DNA of 64,000 bases, taken from positions 48,151,301 to 48,215,300 of the forward strand of contig CM026400.1 of NCBI GenBank assembly GCA_014843695.1, in the 5' to 3' direction. A program made the position numbers and the translations under genes. Shown here in pieces: positions 32,020-44,880 of the stretch. The DNA comes from Archivesica marissinica. Taxonomy: Eukaryota; Mollusca; Bivalvia; Venerida; Vesicomyidae. The notes under the pieces are model-generated. The model made no database searches, was not told the DNA's origin, and saw only the letters and a list, made by a program, of their open reading frames with translations. Each line of letters opens with the position of its first letter. Positions within the stretch are counted from its first letter, which is position 1.

Positions 32020-35000
32020 CATGGACCATGTACAAGACAAGCCCCATTGATCATGTACAAGACAAGCCCCATGGACCATGTACAAGACAAGCCCCATGGA
32101 CCATGTACAAGACAAGCCCCATGGACCATGTACAAGACAAGCCCCATGGACCATGTACAAGACAAGCCCCATAGACCATGTATATGATGTACAAGACAAG
32201 CCCCATATAACATGTACAAGACAAGCCCCATAGACCATGTACAAGACAAGCCCCATGGACCATGTACAAGACAAGCCCCATAGACCATGTATATGATGTA
32301 CAAGACAAGCCCCATAGACCATGTACAAGACAAGCCCCATAGACCATGTATATGATGTACAAGACAAGCCACATAGACCATGTATATGATGTACAAGACA
32401 AGCCCCATAGACCATGTATATGATGTACAAGACAAGCCCCATAGACCATGTACAACACAAGCCCCATAGACCATGTACAAGACAAGCCCCATAGACCATG
32501 TATATGATGTACAAGACAAGCCCCATAGACCATGTATATGATGTACAAGACAGGCCCCATAGACCATGTATATGATGTACAAGACAAGCCCCATAGACCA
32601 TGTACAAGACAAGCCCATAGACCATGTATATGATGTACAAGACAAGCCCCATAGACCATGTACAAGACAAGACCCATGGACCATGTATATGATGTACAAG
32701 ACAAGCCCCATAGACCATGTATATGATGTACAAGACAGGCCCCATAGACCATGTACAAGACAAGCCCCATAGACCATGTACAAGACAAGCCCCATAGACC
32801 ATGTATATGATGTACAAGACAGGCCCCATAGACCATGTACAAGACAGGCCCCATAGACCATGTACAAGACAAGCCCCATAGACCATGTATATGATGTACA
32901 AGACAAGCCCCATAGACCATGTATATGATGTACAAGACAAGCCCCATAGACCATGTATATGATGTACAAGACAAGCCCCATGGACCATGTATATGATGTA
33001 CAAGACAAGCCCCATAGACCATGTATATGATGTACAAGACAGGCCCCATAGACCATGTACAAGACAAGCCCCATAGACCATGTACAAGACAAGCCCCATA
33101 GACCATGTATATGATGTACAAGACAAGCCACATAGACCATGTATATGATGTACAAGACAGGCCCCATAGACCATGTACAAGACAAGCCCCATAGACCATG
33201 TACAAGACAAGCCCCATAGACCATGTACAAGACAAGCCCCATAGACCATGTATATGATGTACAAGACAAGCCCCATAGACCATGTATATGATGTACAAGA
33301 CAAGCCCCATAGACCATGTATATGATGTACAAGACAAGCCCCATAGACCATGTATATGATGTACAAGACAAGCCCCATAGACCATGTATATGATGTACAA
33401 GACAAGCCACATAGACCATGTATATGATGTACAAGACAAGCCCCATAGACCATGTATATGATGTACAAGACAAGCCACATAGACCATGTATATGATGTAC
33501 AACACAAGCCCCATAGACCATGTACAAGACAAGCCACATAGACCATGTATATGATGTACAAGACAAGCCCCATAGACCATGTATATGATGTACAAGACAA
33601 GCCCCATAGACCATGTACAAGACAAGCCCCATGGACCATGTACAAGACAAGCCCCATGGACCATGTACAAGACAAGCCCCATGGACCATGTACAAGACAA
33701 GCCCCATGGACCATGTACAAGACAAGCCCCATAGACCATGTATATGATGTACAAGACAAGCCCCATAGACCATGTATATGATGTACAAGACAAGCCCCAT
33801 AGACCATGTATATGATGTACAAGACAAGCCCCATAGGCCATGTACAAGACAAGCCCCATAGACCATGTATATGATGTACAAGACAAGCCACATAGACCAT
33901 GTATATGATGTACAAGACAAGCCCCATATACCATGTATATGATGTACAAGACAGGCCCCATAGACCATGTATATGATGTACAAGACAAGCCCCATGGACC
34001 ATGTATATGATGTACAAGACAAGCCCCATAGACCATGTATATGATGTACAAGACAAGCCACATATACCATGTATATGATGTACAAGACAGGCCCCATAGA
34101 CCATGTACAAGACAGGCCCCATAGACCATGTACAAGACAAGCCACATAGACCATGTATATGATGTACAAGACAAGCCCCATAGACCATGTACAAGACAAG
34201 CCCCATAGACCATGTATATGATGTACAAGACAAGCCCCATAGACCATGTATATGATGTACAAGACAAGCCCCATAGACCATGTATATGATGTACAAGACA
34301 AGCCCCATAGACCATGTATATGATGTACAAGACAAGCCCCATAGACCATGTATATGATGTACAAGACAAGCCCCATAGACCATGTATATGATGTACAAGA
34401 CAAGCCCCATAGACCATGTACAAGACAAGCCCCATAGACCATGTATATGATGTACAAGACAAGCCCCATAGACCATGTATATGATGTACAAGACAAGCCC
34501 CATAGACCATGTATATTGTACAAGACAAGCCCCATAGACCATGTATATGATGTACAAGACAAGCCCCATAGACCATGTATATGATGTACAAGACAAGCCA
34601 CATAGACCATGTACAAGACAAGCCCATAGACCATGTATATGATGTACAGGACAAGCCCCATAGACCATGTATATGATGTACAAGACAAGCCACATAGACC
34701 ATGTATATGATGTACAGGACAAGCCCCATAGACCATGTATATGATGTACAAGACAAGCCACATAGACCATGTATATGATGTACAGGACAAGCCCCATAGA
34801 CCATGTATATGATGTACAAGACAAGCCACATAGACCATGTATATGATGTACAGGACAAGCCACATAGACCATGTATATGATGTACAAGACAAGCCCCATA
34901 GACCATGTATATGATGTACAAGACAAGCCCCATAGACCATGTACAAGACAAGCCACATAGACCATGTATATGATGTACAAGACAAGCCCCATAGACCATG

Positions 35001-37725
35001 TACAACACAAGCACCATAGACCATGTATATGATGTACAAGACAAGCCCCATAGACCATGTACAACACAAGCACCATAGACCATGTATATGATGTACAAGA
35101 CAAGCCCCATAGACCATGTATATGATGTACAAGACAAGCCCCATAGACCATGTATATGATGTACAAGACAAGCCCCATAGACCATGTACAAGACAAGCCA
35201 CATAGACCATGTATATGATGTACAGGACAAGCCACATATAACATGTACAAGACAAGCCCCATAGACCATGTATATGATGTACAAGACAAGCCCCATAGAC
35301 CATGTATATGATGTACAAGACAAGCCCCATAGATCATGTACAAGACAAGCCCCATATACCATGTATATGATGTACAAGACAAGTCCCATAGACCATGTAT
35401 ATGATGTACAAGACAAGCCCCATAGACCATGTATATGATGTACAAGACAAGCCCCATAGACCATGTATATGATGTACAAGACAAGCCCCATAGACCATGT
35501 ATATGATGTACAAGACAAGCCACATAGACCATGTATATGATGTACAAGACAAGCCCCATAGACCATGTATATGATGTACAAGACAGGCCCCATAGATCAT
35601 GTACAAGACAAGCCCCATAGACCATGTATATGATGTACAAGACAAGCCCCATAGACCATGTACAAGACAAGCCCCATAGACCATGTATATGATGTACAAG
35701 ACAAGCCCCATAGACCATGTACAAGACAAGCCCCATAGACCATGTATATGATGTACATGACAAGCCCCATAGACCATGTATATGATGTACAAGACAAGCC
35801 CCATAGACCATGTATATGATGTACAAGACAGGCCCCATGGACCATGTATATGATGTACAAGACAAGCCCCATAGACCATGTATATGATGTACAACACAAG
35901 CCCCATAGACCATGTATATGATGTACAAGACAAGCCACATAGACCATGTATATGATGTCAAGCCCCATAGACCATGTATATGATGTACAAGACAGGCCCC
36001 ATGGACCATGTATATGATGTACAAGACAAGCCCCATAGACCATGTATATGATGTACAAGACAAGCCCCATAGACCATGTATATGATGTACAACACAAGCC
36101 ACATAGACCATGTATATGATGTACAAGACAAGCCCCATAGACCATGTATATGATGTACAAGACAAGCCCCATAGACCATGTATATGATGTACAAGACAAG
36201 CCACATAGACCATGTATATGATGTACAAGACAAGCCCCATAGATCATGTATATGATGTACAAGACAAGCCCCATAGACCATGTACAAGACAAGCCCCATG
36301 GACCATGTACAAGACAAGCCTCATAGACCATGTATATGATGTACAAGACAAGCCCCATAGACCATGTATATGATGTACAAGACAGGCCCCATAGACCATG
36401 TATATGAGTACGAGACAAGCCCCATAGACCATGTATATGATGTACAAGACAACCCATAGACCATGTATATGATGTACAAGACAAGCCCATGGACCATGTA
36501 TATGATGTACAAGACAAGCCCCATAGACATGTATATGATGTACAAGACAAGCCACATATACAGTTTGATGTACAAGACAGGCCCCATAGACCATGTACAA
36601 GACAGGCCCATAGACCATGTACAAGACAAGCACATAGACCATGTATTGATGTACAAGACAGCCCCATAGACCATGTATATGATGTACAAGACGGCCCTGC
36701 ATGTAGACCGCTTATATGATGTACAAGACAAGCCCATAGCCATGTATATGATGTACAAGACAGGCCCCATAGACCATGTACAAGACAGGCCCCATAGACC
36801 ATGTACAAGACAAGCCACATAGACCATGTATATGTGTAGACAAGCCCCATAGACCATGTATATGATGTACAAGACAAGCCCCATAGACCATGTACAAGAC
36901 AAGCCCCATAGACCATGTACAAGACAAGCCCCATAAACCATGTATATGATGTACAAGACAAGCCACATAGACCATGTATATGATGTACAAGACAAGCCCC
37001 ATAGACCATGTATATGATGTACAAGACAAGCCACATAGACCATGTACAAGACAAGCCCCATGGACCATGTATATGATGTACAAGACAAGCCCCATAGGCC
37101 ATGTATATGATGTACAAGACAAGCCCCATAGACCATGTATATGATGTACAAGACAAGCCCCGTGGACCATGTACAAGACAAGCCCCATAGACCATGTATA
37201 TGATGTACAAGACAAGCCCCATAGACCATGTATATGATGTACAAGACAAGCCCCATAGACCATGTATATGATGTACAAGACAAGCCCCATAGACCATGTA
37301 TATGATGTACAAGACAAGCCCCATAGACCATGTATATGATGTACAAGACAAGCCACATAGACCATGTATATGATGTACAAGACAAGCCCCATAGACCATG
37401 TATATGATGTACAAGACAAGCCACATAGACCATGTATATGATGTACAACACAAGCCCCATAGACCATGTACAAGACAAGCCACATAGACCATGTATATGA
37501 TGTACAAGACAAGCCCCATAGACCATGTATATGATGTACAAGACAAGCCCCATATACCATGTACAAGACAAGCCCCATAGACCATGTACAAGACAAGCCC
37601 CATAGACCATGTATATGATGTACAAGACAAGCCCCATAGACCATGTATATGATGTACAAGACAAGCCCCATAGACCATGTATATGATGTACAAGACAAGC
37701 CCCATAGACCATGTACAAGCCCCAT
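32020..37725. repeat. 25/34-bp mosaic satellite, copy 1
   Basis: 5.7 kb of units starting GACAAGCCCCATAGACCATG. The short unit (25 bp) ends TACAA; the long unit (34 bp) has an extra TATATGATG before it. Short and long units alternate irregularly, with blocks of short GG-variants (CCCCATGGACC) near 32020-32170 and 33600-33730. Both lengths leave remainder 1 on division by three, and the minus strand has no stop in any phase. That explains minus-strand frames above 1000 codons in all three frames. From 36395 to 36840 the units are ragged and look like unpolished sequence. Confidence 0.96.
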
Positions 37726-38034
37726 AGATCATGTGTATGATGTGGCCCCATAAATAAGACAGAACCACATAGACTGTGTAAAAGATTGGTCCTTCAAAGT
37801 ACACCCTACCAAAGCTTCTGACCAGGATCAGAAAGAGAAATCCACAAATAACTGGGCACCCTTAAATTGAGAGGGAAAACAGGGAGTCCTGGATAGTTCA
37901 GACCATTAATTTAGAGCTATTATTAAACTGGTATTTGAAGGTAAGAAAAAGTGTGCACGGTGTGCTAGATATTGACACAAAAATAAATACAGGGTGTGTC
38001 CAAAAACAACGTACACCATTTTTGTTTTATGCGG
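37726..38034. other. Unique flank, no gene seen
   Basis: About 310 bp that also occurs at 43579-43887 with no difference that I could find. It includes ATACAGGGTGTGTCCAAAAA, which resembles a Tc1/mariner terminal repeat, but no partner end is present nearby. Confidence 0.6.
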
Positions 38035-38243
38035 GTGTTTTTACGTTTATTTATTGTCGCTACCGGTTGCCCATATGAGCGACGCCTCCTGAAGAGATTA
38101 GTCATTTTAGATTTTTGGAGGATAGTGCAATGATACAGGCAGAGACCCATTCCAGAATCCCTTCTGGTTCTTTTACACGCACAGTGTAAAGCACCGACAC
38201 GAGACCTCGGTTTAAAACCCCATCTGAAAGACTGTTGATTTTA
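38035..38243 (-). mobile_element. SINE-A cut by the assembly gap
   Basis: The tail and body (GTGTTTTTACGTTTATTTAT to GAAAGACTGTTGATTTTA) are present. The tRNA-like head is lost in the run of N. It matches 43888-44096 except for one base seen (TTCTTTTAC here, TTCATTTAC there). Confidence 0.9.
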
Positions 38244-39243
38244 NNNNNNNNNNNNNNNNNNNNNNNNNNNNNNNNNNNNNNNNNNNNNNNNNNNNNNNNN
38301 NNNNNNNNNNNNNNNNNNNNNNNNNNNNNNNNNNNNNNNNNNNNNNNNNNNNNNNNNNNNNNNNNNNNNNNNNNNNNNNNNNNNNNNNNNNNNNNNNNNN
38401 NNNNNNNNNNNNNNNNNNNNNNNNNNNNNNNNNNNNNNNNNNNNNNNNNNNNNNNNNNNNNNNNNNNNNNNNNNNNNNNNNNNNNNNNNNNNNNNNNNNN
38501 NNNNNNNNNNNNNNNNNNNNNNNNNNNNNNNNNNNNNNNNNNNNNNNNNNNNNNNNNNNNNNNNNNNNNNNNNNNNNNNNNNNNNNNNNNNNNNNNNNNN
38601 NNNNNNNNNNNNNNNNNNNNNNNNNNNNNNNNNNNNNNNNNNNNNNNNNNNNNNNNNNNNNNNNNNNNNNNNNNNNNNNNNNNNNNNNNNNNNNNNNNNN
38701 NNNNNNNNNNNNNNNNNNNNNNNNNNNNNNNNNNNNNNNNNNNNNNNNNNNNNNNNNNNNNNNNNNNNNNNNNNNNNNNNNNNNNNNNNNNNNNNNNNNN
38801 NNNNNNNNNNNNNNNNNNNNNNNNNNNNNNNNNNNNNNNNNNNNNNNNNNNNNNNNNNNNNNNNNNNNNNNNNNNNNNNNNNNNNNNNNNNNNNNNNNNN
38901 NNNNNNNNNNNNNNNNNNNNNNNNNNNNNNNNNNNNNNNNNNNNNNNNNNNNNNNNNNNNNNNNNNNNNNNNNNNNNNNNNNNNNNNNNNNNNNNNNNNN
39001 NNNNNNNNNNNNNNNNNNNNNNNNNNNNNNNNNNNNNNNNNNNNNNNNNNNNNNNNNNNNNNNNNNNNNNNNNNNNNNNNNNNNNNNNNNNNNNNNNNNN
39101 NNNNNNNNNNNNNNNNNNNNNNNNNNNNNNNNNNNNNNNNNNNNNNNNNNNNNNNNNNNNNNNNNNNNNNNNNNNNNNNNNNNNNNNNNNNNNNNNNNNN
39201 NNNNNNNNNNNNNNNNNNNNNNNNNNNNNNNNNNNNNNNNNNN
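38244..39243. other. Assembly gap, exactly 1000 N
   Basis: A round-number run of N is a placeholder of unknown true size. Translations across it are meaningless. Confidence 0.99.
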
Positions 39244-39822
39244 CAAAGGACAATGCATAAGATGGTCCCAAAGGACAATGCATAAGATGGTCCCAAAGGA
39301 CAATGCATAAGATGGTCCCAAAGGACAATGCATAAGATGGTCCCAAAGGACAATGCATAAGATGACCCCAAAGGACAATGTATATGATGTCACAAAGGAC
39401 AATGTATAAGATGGTCCCAAAGGACAATGCATAAGATGGTCCCAAAAAAGACAAATGTATAGAGGATGACCCCAAGTACAATGCATAGAGGATTACCCCA
39501 GAGGACAATGCATAAGTATGCCAAATATGAGCAATGCATACATGATGGGTTCCCCAATGGACAAATGGGTGTGTAGGCGATGACCCCAAAGGACAAATGG
39601 CATAAATGACCCAAAGGACAATAACTGCATAAGATGACCCCACAGGACAGATGCAGAGAAAATGATCCCAAATACAATGCATAATCTTACCCACCAGGAC
39701 ATGCTACTATGAGTCCCAAAGGACCATGCAGTAGACATGACAAAGACAAAGGGAAATGCAGTAAGATGACCAAGGAGGCACAAAATGCATAAGATGACCA
39801 AAGGACAAGTGCCAATGAGCGG
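39244..39822. repeat. 25-bp array, continued after gap
   Basis: Clean units (CAAAGGACAATGCATAAGAT) to about 39440, matching the stretch near 30840-31030. After that there is a ragged stretch with many insertions and deletions up to 39822. The change in quality at the contig edge suggests low-coverage, unpolished reads. Confidence 0.9.
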
Positions 39823-40060
39823 TTATGTTCTGTTATATTTCGTTTACGCCTTGCATCAGCGCCGATTTTGGGCATATAATCGCCAATGGCGGCTGGTTTA
39901 CCTACCGCCGCACCTTTCCTGATGAAAGCAGGCTCCAGCGGTTAACCAGTACTTGGGTGCACCAACCTCCGTAAGAAACTGCCAACTTTTTCATATAAAT
40001 GAGACACGGCCTGAGCGGGGCTCGAACCCATGACCATCAGTGATGATAGATCACAGTGGT
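39823..40060 (-). mobile_element. SINE-C, noisy duplicate
   Basis: The same element and junctions as 31361-31592, with many small indels in its first 100 bp (GCCTTGCATCAGCGCCGATT; GGCATATAATCGCC). It is clean from about 39925 onward. Confidence 0.85.
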
Positions 40061-40140
40061 ATGAATGGGTTAATATAAATATATATATATAAGATGATCC
40101 CAAAGGACAATACACAAGACCTATAGATCACATACAAAGA

Positions 40141-40278
40141 TCTCCCACAATGAACTATGGGCCACCATTAACCACAATGAACTATGGGCCACCATTAACC
40201 ACAATGAACTATGGGCCACCATTAACCACAATGAACTATGGGCCACCATTAACCACAATGAACTATGGGCCACCATTA
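40141..40278. repeat. Five copies of a 27-bp unit (duplicate)
   Basis: Same five-copy block as 31672-31809, in the same context (GATCTCCCACAATGAACTAT on the left, CCATGTATAAAATGGCCCTC on the right). Confidence 0.93.
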
Positions 40279-40489
40279 ACCATGTATAAAATGGCCCTCA
40301 TGGATCAATTGTAAGACATACCCCATGGACCATACATAAGACAGCCCACATGGGCCAAGATGGACCTGTAAAAATGGACATTGCAGAAGACGTATGTAAA
40401 CAAGCACCATTTTAACTACATGTATGTATAAAACAAGTACTCATGATGTAAGCAGAAGATGGGCCCCAACGGACTGTTTATGCAATGGC

Positions 40490-43400
40490 ACCCATGGACC
40501 ATGTACAAGACAAGCCCCATTGATCATGTACAAGACAAGCCCCATGGACCATGTACAAGACAAGCCCCATGGACCATGTACAAGACAAGCCCCATGGACC
40601 ATGTACAAGACAAGCCCCATGGACCATGTACAAGACAAGCCCCATAGACCATGTATATGAACAAACAACCCCAAAACATGTACAAGACAAGCCCCATAGA
40701 CCATGTACAAGACAAGCCCCATGGACCATGTACAACACAAGCCACATAGACCATGTATATGAACAAACAACCCCAAACCATGTACAAGACAAGCCCCATA
40801 GACCATGTATATGATGTACAAGACAAGCCACATAGACCATGTATATGATGTACAAGACAAGCCCCATAGACCATGTATATGATGTACAAGACAAGCCCCA
40901 TAGACCATGTACAACAACCCCATAACCATGTACAAGACAAGCCACATAGACCATGTATATGATGTACAAGACAAGCCCCAAACCAACAAACAACCACATA
41001 GACCATGTATATGATGTACAAGACAAGCCCCATAGACCATGTACAACACAAGCACCATAGACCATGTATATGATGTACAAGACAAGCCCCATAGACCATG
41101 TACAACACAAGCACCATAGACCATGTATATGATGTACAAGACAAGCCCCATAGACCATGTATATGATGTACAAGACAAGCCCCATAGACCATGTATATGA
41201 TGTACAAGACAAGCCCCATAGACCATGTACAAGACAAGCCACATAGACCATGTATATGATGTACAGGACAAGCCACATATAACATGTACAAGACAAGCCC
41301 CATAGACCATGTATATGATGTACAAGACAAGCCCCATAGACCATGTATATGATGTACAAGACAAGCCCCATAGATCATGTACAAGACAAGCCCCATATAC
41401 CATGTATATGATGTACAAGACAAGTCCCATAGACCATGTATATGATGTACAAGACAAGCCCCATAGACCATGTATATGATGTACAAGACAAGCCCCATAG
41501 ACCATGTATATGATGTACAAGACAAGCCCCATAGACCATGTATATGATGTACAAGACAAGCCCCATAGACCATGTATATGATGACAAGACAAGCCCCATA
41601 GACCATGTATATGATGTACAAGACAAGCCCCATAGACCATGTACAAGACAAGCCCCATAGACCATGTATATGATGTACAAGACAAGCCCCATAGACCATG
41701 TACAAGACAAGCCCCATAGACCATGTATATGATGTACAAGACAAGCCCCATAGACCATGTACAAGACAAGCCCCATAGACCATGTATATGATGTACAAGA
41801 CAAGCCCCATAGACCATGTATATGATGTACAAGACAAGCCCCATAGACCATGTATATGATGTACAAGACAAGCCCCATGGACCATGTATATGATGTACAA
41901 GACAAGCCCCATAGACCATGTATATGATGTACAAGACAAGCCCCATAGACCATGTATATGATGTACAAGACAAGCCACATAGACCATGTACAAGACAAGC
42001 CCCATAGACCATGTATATGATGTACAAGACAAGCCATAGACCATGTATATGATGTACAAGACAAGCCCATAGACCATGTATATGATGTACAAGACAAGCC
42101 CCATAGACCATGTATATGATGTACAAGACAAGCCCCATAGACCATGTATATGATGTACAAGACAAGCCCATAGACATGTATATGATGTACAAGACAAGCC
42201 CCATAGACCATGTATATGATGTACAAGACAAGCCCCATAGACCATGTATATGATGTACAAGACAAGCCCCATAGACCATGTATATGATGTACAAGACAAG
42301 CCCCATAGACCATGTACAAGACAAGCCCCATAGACCATGTACAAGACAAGCCCCATAGACCATGTATATGATGTACAAGACAAGCCCCATAGACCATGTA
42401 TATGATGTACAAGACAAGCCCCATAGACCATGTATATGATGTACAAGACAAGCCCCATAGACCATGTATATGATGTACAAGACAAGCCCCATAGACCATG
42501 TATATGATGTACAAGACAAGCCCCATGGACCATGTATATGATGTACAAGACAAGCCCCATAGACCATGTATATGATGTACAAGACAAGCCACATATACCA
42601 TGTATATGATGTACAAGACAGGCCCCATAGACCATGTACAAGACAGGCCCCATAGACCATGTACAAGACAAGCCACATAGACCATGTATATGATGTACAA
42701 GACAAGCCCCATAGACCATGTATATGATGTACAAGACAAGCCCCATAGACCATGTACAAGACAAGCCCCATAGACCATGTACAAGACAAGCCCCATAAAC
42801 CATGTATATGATGTACAAGACAAGCCACATAGACCATGTATATGATGTACAAGACAAGCCCCATAGACCATGTATATGATGTACAAGACAAGCCACATAG
42901 ACCATGTACAAGACAAGCCCCATGGACCATGTATATGATGTACAAGACAAGCCCCATAGGCCATGTATATGATGTACAAGACAAGCCCCATAGACCATGT
43001 ATATGATGTACAAGACAAGCCCCGTGGACCATGTACAAGACAAGCCCCATAGACCATGTACAAGACAAGCCCCATAGACCATGTATATGATGTACAAGAC
43101 AAGCCCCATAGACCATGTATATGATGTACAAGACAAGCCCCATAGACCATGTATATGATGTACAAGACAAGCCCCATAGACCATGTATATGATGTACAAG
43201 ACAAGCCACATAGACCATGTATATGATGTACAAGACAAGCCCCATAGACCATGTATATGATGTACAAGACAAGCCACATAGACCATGTATATGATGTACA
43301 ACACAAGCCCCATAGACCATGTACAAGACAAGCCACATAGACCATGTATATGATGTACAAGACAAGCCCCATAGACCATGTATATGATGTACAAGACAAG

Positions 43401-43578
43401 CCCCATATACCATGTACAAGACAAGCCCCATAGACCATGTACAAGACAAGCCCCATAGACCATGTATATGATGTACAAGACAAGCCCCATAGACCATGTA
43501 TATGATGTACAAGACAAGCCCCATAGACCATGTATATGATGTACAAGACAAGCCCCATAGACCATGTACAAGCCCCAT
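40490..43578. repeat. 25/34-bp mosaic satellite, copy 2
   Basis: 3.1 kb of the same units as 32020-37725. The first seven or so units and the last 1 kb match copy 1 in order, while the middle is shorter. The odd inserts GAACAAACAACCCCAAAAC near 40660, 40762 and 40984 occur only here and look like misassembled or uncorrected sequence. Minus-strand open frames are artefacts as in copy 1. Confidence 0.95.
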
Positions 43579-43887
43579 AGATCATGTGTATGATGTGGCC
43601 CCATAAATAAGACAGAACCACATAGACTGTGTAAAAGATTGGTCCTTCAAAGTACACCCTACCAAAGCTTCTGACCAGGATCAGAAAGAGAAATCCACAA
43701 ATAACTGGGCACCCTTAAATTGAGAGGGAAAACAGGGAGTCCTGGATAGTTCAGACCATTAATTTAGAGCTATTATTAAACTGGTATTTGAAGGTAAGAA
43801 AAAGTGTGCACGGTGTGCTAGATATTGACACAAAAATAAATACAGGGTGTGTCCAAAAACAACGTACACCATTTTTGTTTTATGCGG
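43579..43887. other. Unique flank, duplicate of 37726-38034
   Basis: Same sequence as the flank of copy 1. No gene is seen. Confidence 0.6.
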
Positions 43888-44178
43888 GTGTTTTTACGTT
43901 TATTTATTGTCGCTACCGGTTGCCCATATGAGCGACGCCTCCTGAAGAGATTAGTCATTTTAGATTTTTGGAGGATAGTGCAATGATACAGGCAGAGACC
44001 CATTCCAGAATCCCTTCTGGTTCATTTACACGCACAGTGTAAAGCACCGACACGAGACCTCGGTTTAAAACCCCATCTGAAAGACTGTTGATTTTATTAG
44101 GGTGACACGGGGGATCGAACCTGCAATCCCTGGGTTCCCAGTCCATCGTGTTAACCACTGGACTACAGATCCGTCTGT
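43888..44178 (-). mobile_element. SINE-A, complete
   Basis: The full-length counterpart of the element truncated by the gap. The head at the right has CACTGGACTACAGATCCGTC, and the B box in plus orientation reads GGGGGATCGAACC. Confidence 0.9.
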
Positions 44179-44225
44179 ATGGTAGATTGTGCATACCATT
44201 TCTCGACACAATAGGTTATATACTT

Positions 44226-44400
44226 AAACGCAATAGAAACGCAACCATGTACACAAGAATATTAATAATCAACATTGAATTTCAACGCATATAATTATTA
44301 ATTTCATGAAGCCGGTCTATGCACTAGACAATCACCTGAAATAATCCATTTCTCACAGTTAAAGTGTATAATGTATATTTGCAACATAGAGTTTGAATTA
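44226..44400 (+). repeat. Dispersed noncoding repeat (copy 1)
   Basis: Shares ATAATTATTAATTTCATGAA, GCACTAGACAATCACCTGAA and ATAATCCATTTCTCACAGTT with the reverse complement of 55985-56165. Its family is unknown. Confidence 0.7.
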
Positions 44401-44527
44401 AAAAAATTTAGTCTATTATTATGTACAATCTATGCCAGCAACTTTCCGAAAACCTACATATACTGACAAGAGTTTTGCACATACATTTTTTTTGTATATT
44501 AAGTATTGACCAAGCCAGATTTGATCA

Positions 44528-44776
44528 TTAGCAGATGGGGTGCGAGGTTGAACCAGCAGATGGGGTGCGAGGTTGAACCAGCAGATGGGGTGCGAGGTTG
44601 AACCAGCAGATGGGGTGCGAGGTTGAACCAGCAGATGGGGTGCGAGGTTGAACCAGCAGATGGGGTGCGAGGTTGAACGCAGATGGGGTGCGAGGTTGAA
44701 CCAGCAGATGGGGTGCGAGGTTGAACCAGCAGATGGGGTGCGAGGTTGAACCAGCAGATGGGGTGCGAGGTTGAAC
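44528..44776. repeat. Minisatellite, 25-bp unit
   Basis: Ten copies of AGCAGATGGGGTGCGAGGTT, GAACC, one with a 2-bp deletion. It lies about 100 bp past the stop codon of the RNF26-like gene, within its probable 3' flank. Confidence 0.95.
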
Positions 44777-44880
44777 AGGCATTAGAATGTAGCTTGTACC
44801 ATTCTCACCATTGTATGTATGTATGAGTGATGCTATATACAATCCATGTGTCGCTGTACATAAAACAGCAATATTTTCAA

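Noticed and set aside
32005..37804. Minus-strand open frames of 700 to 1400 codons (GLVLYIIYMVYGACLVHHIH repeats) read as giant proteins
   Set aside because: They are produced by a stop-free 25/34-bp repeat and are present in all three minus frames. No unique coding sequence, signal or gene context supports them.
37988..38020. A second mariner element from ATACAGGGTGTGTCCAAAAA
   Set aside because: Only one end-like sequence is present at each duplicate site, with no inverted partner and no transposase nearby.
38102..39694. Open frames crossing the gap
   Set aside because: Two thirds of the translation is N. The parts on either side are SINE and 25-bp repeat.
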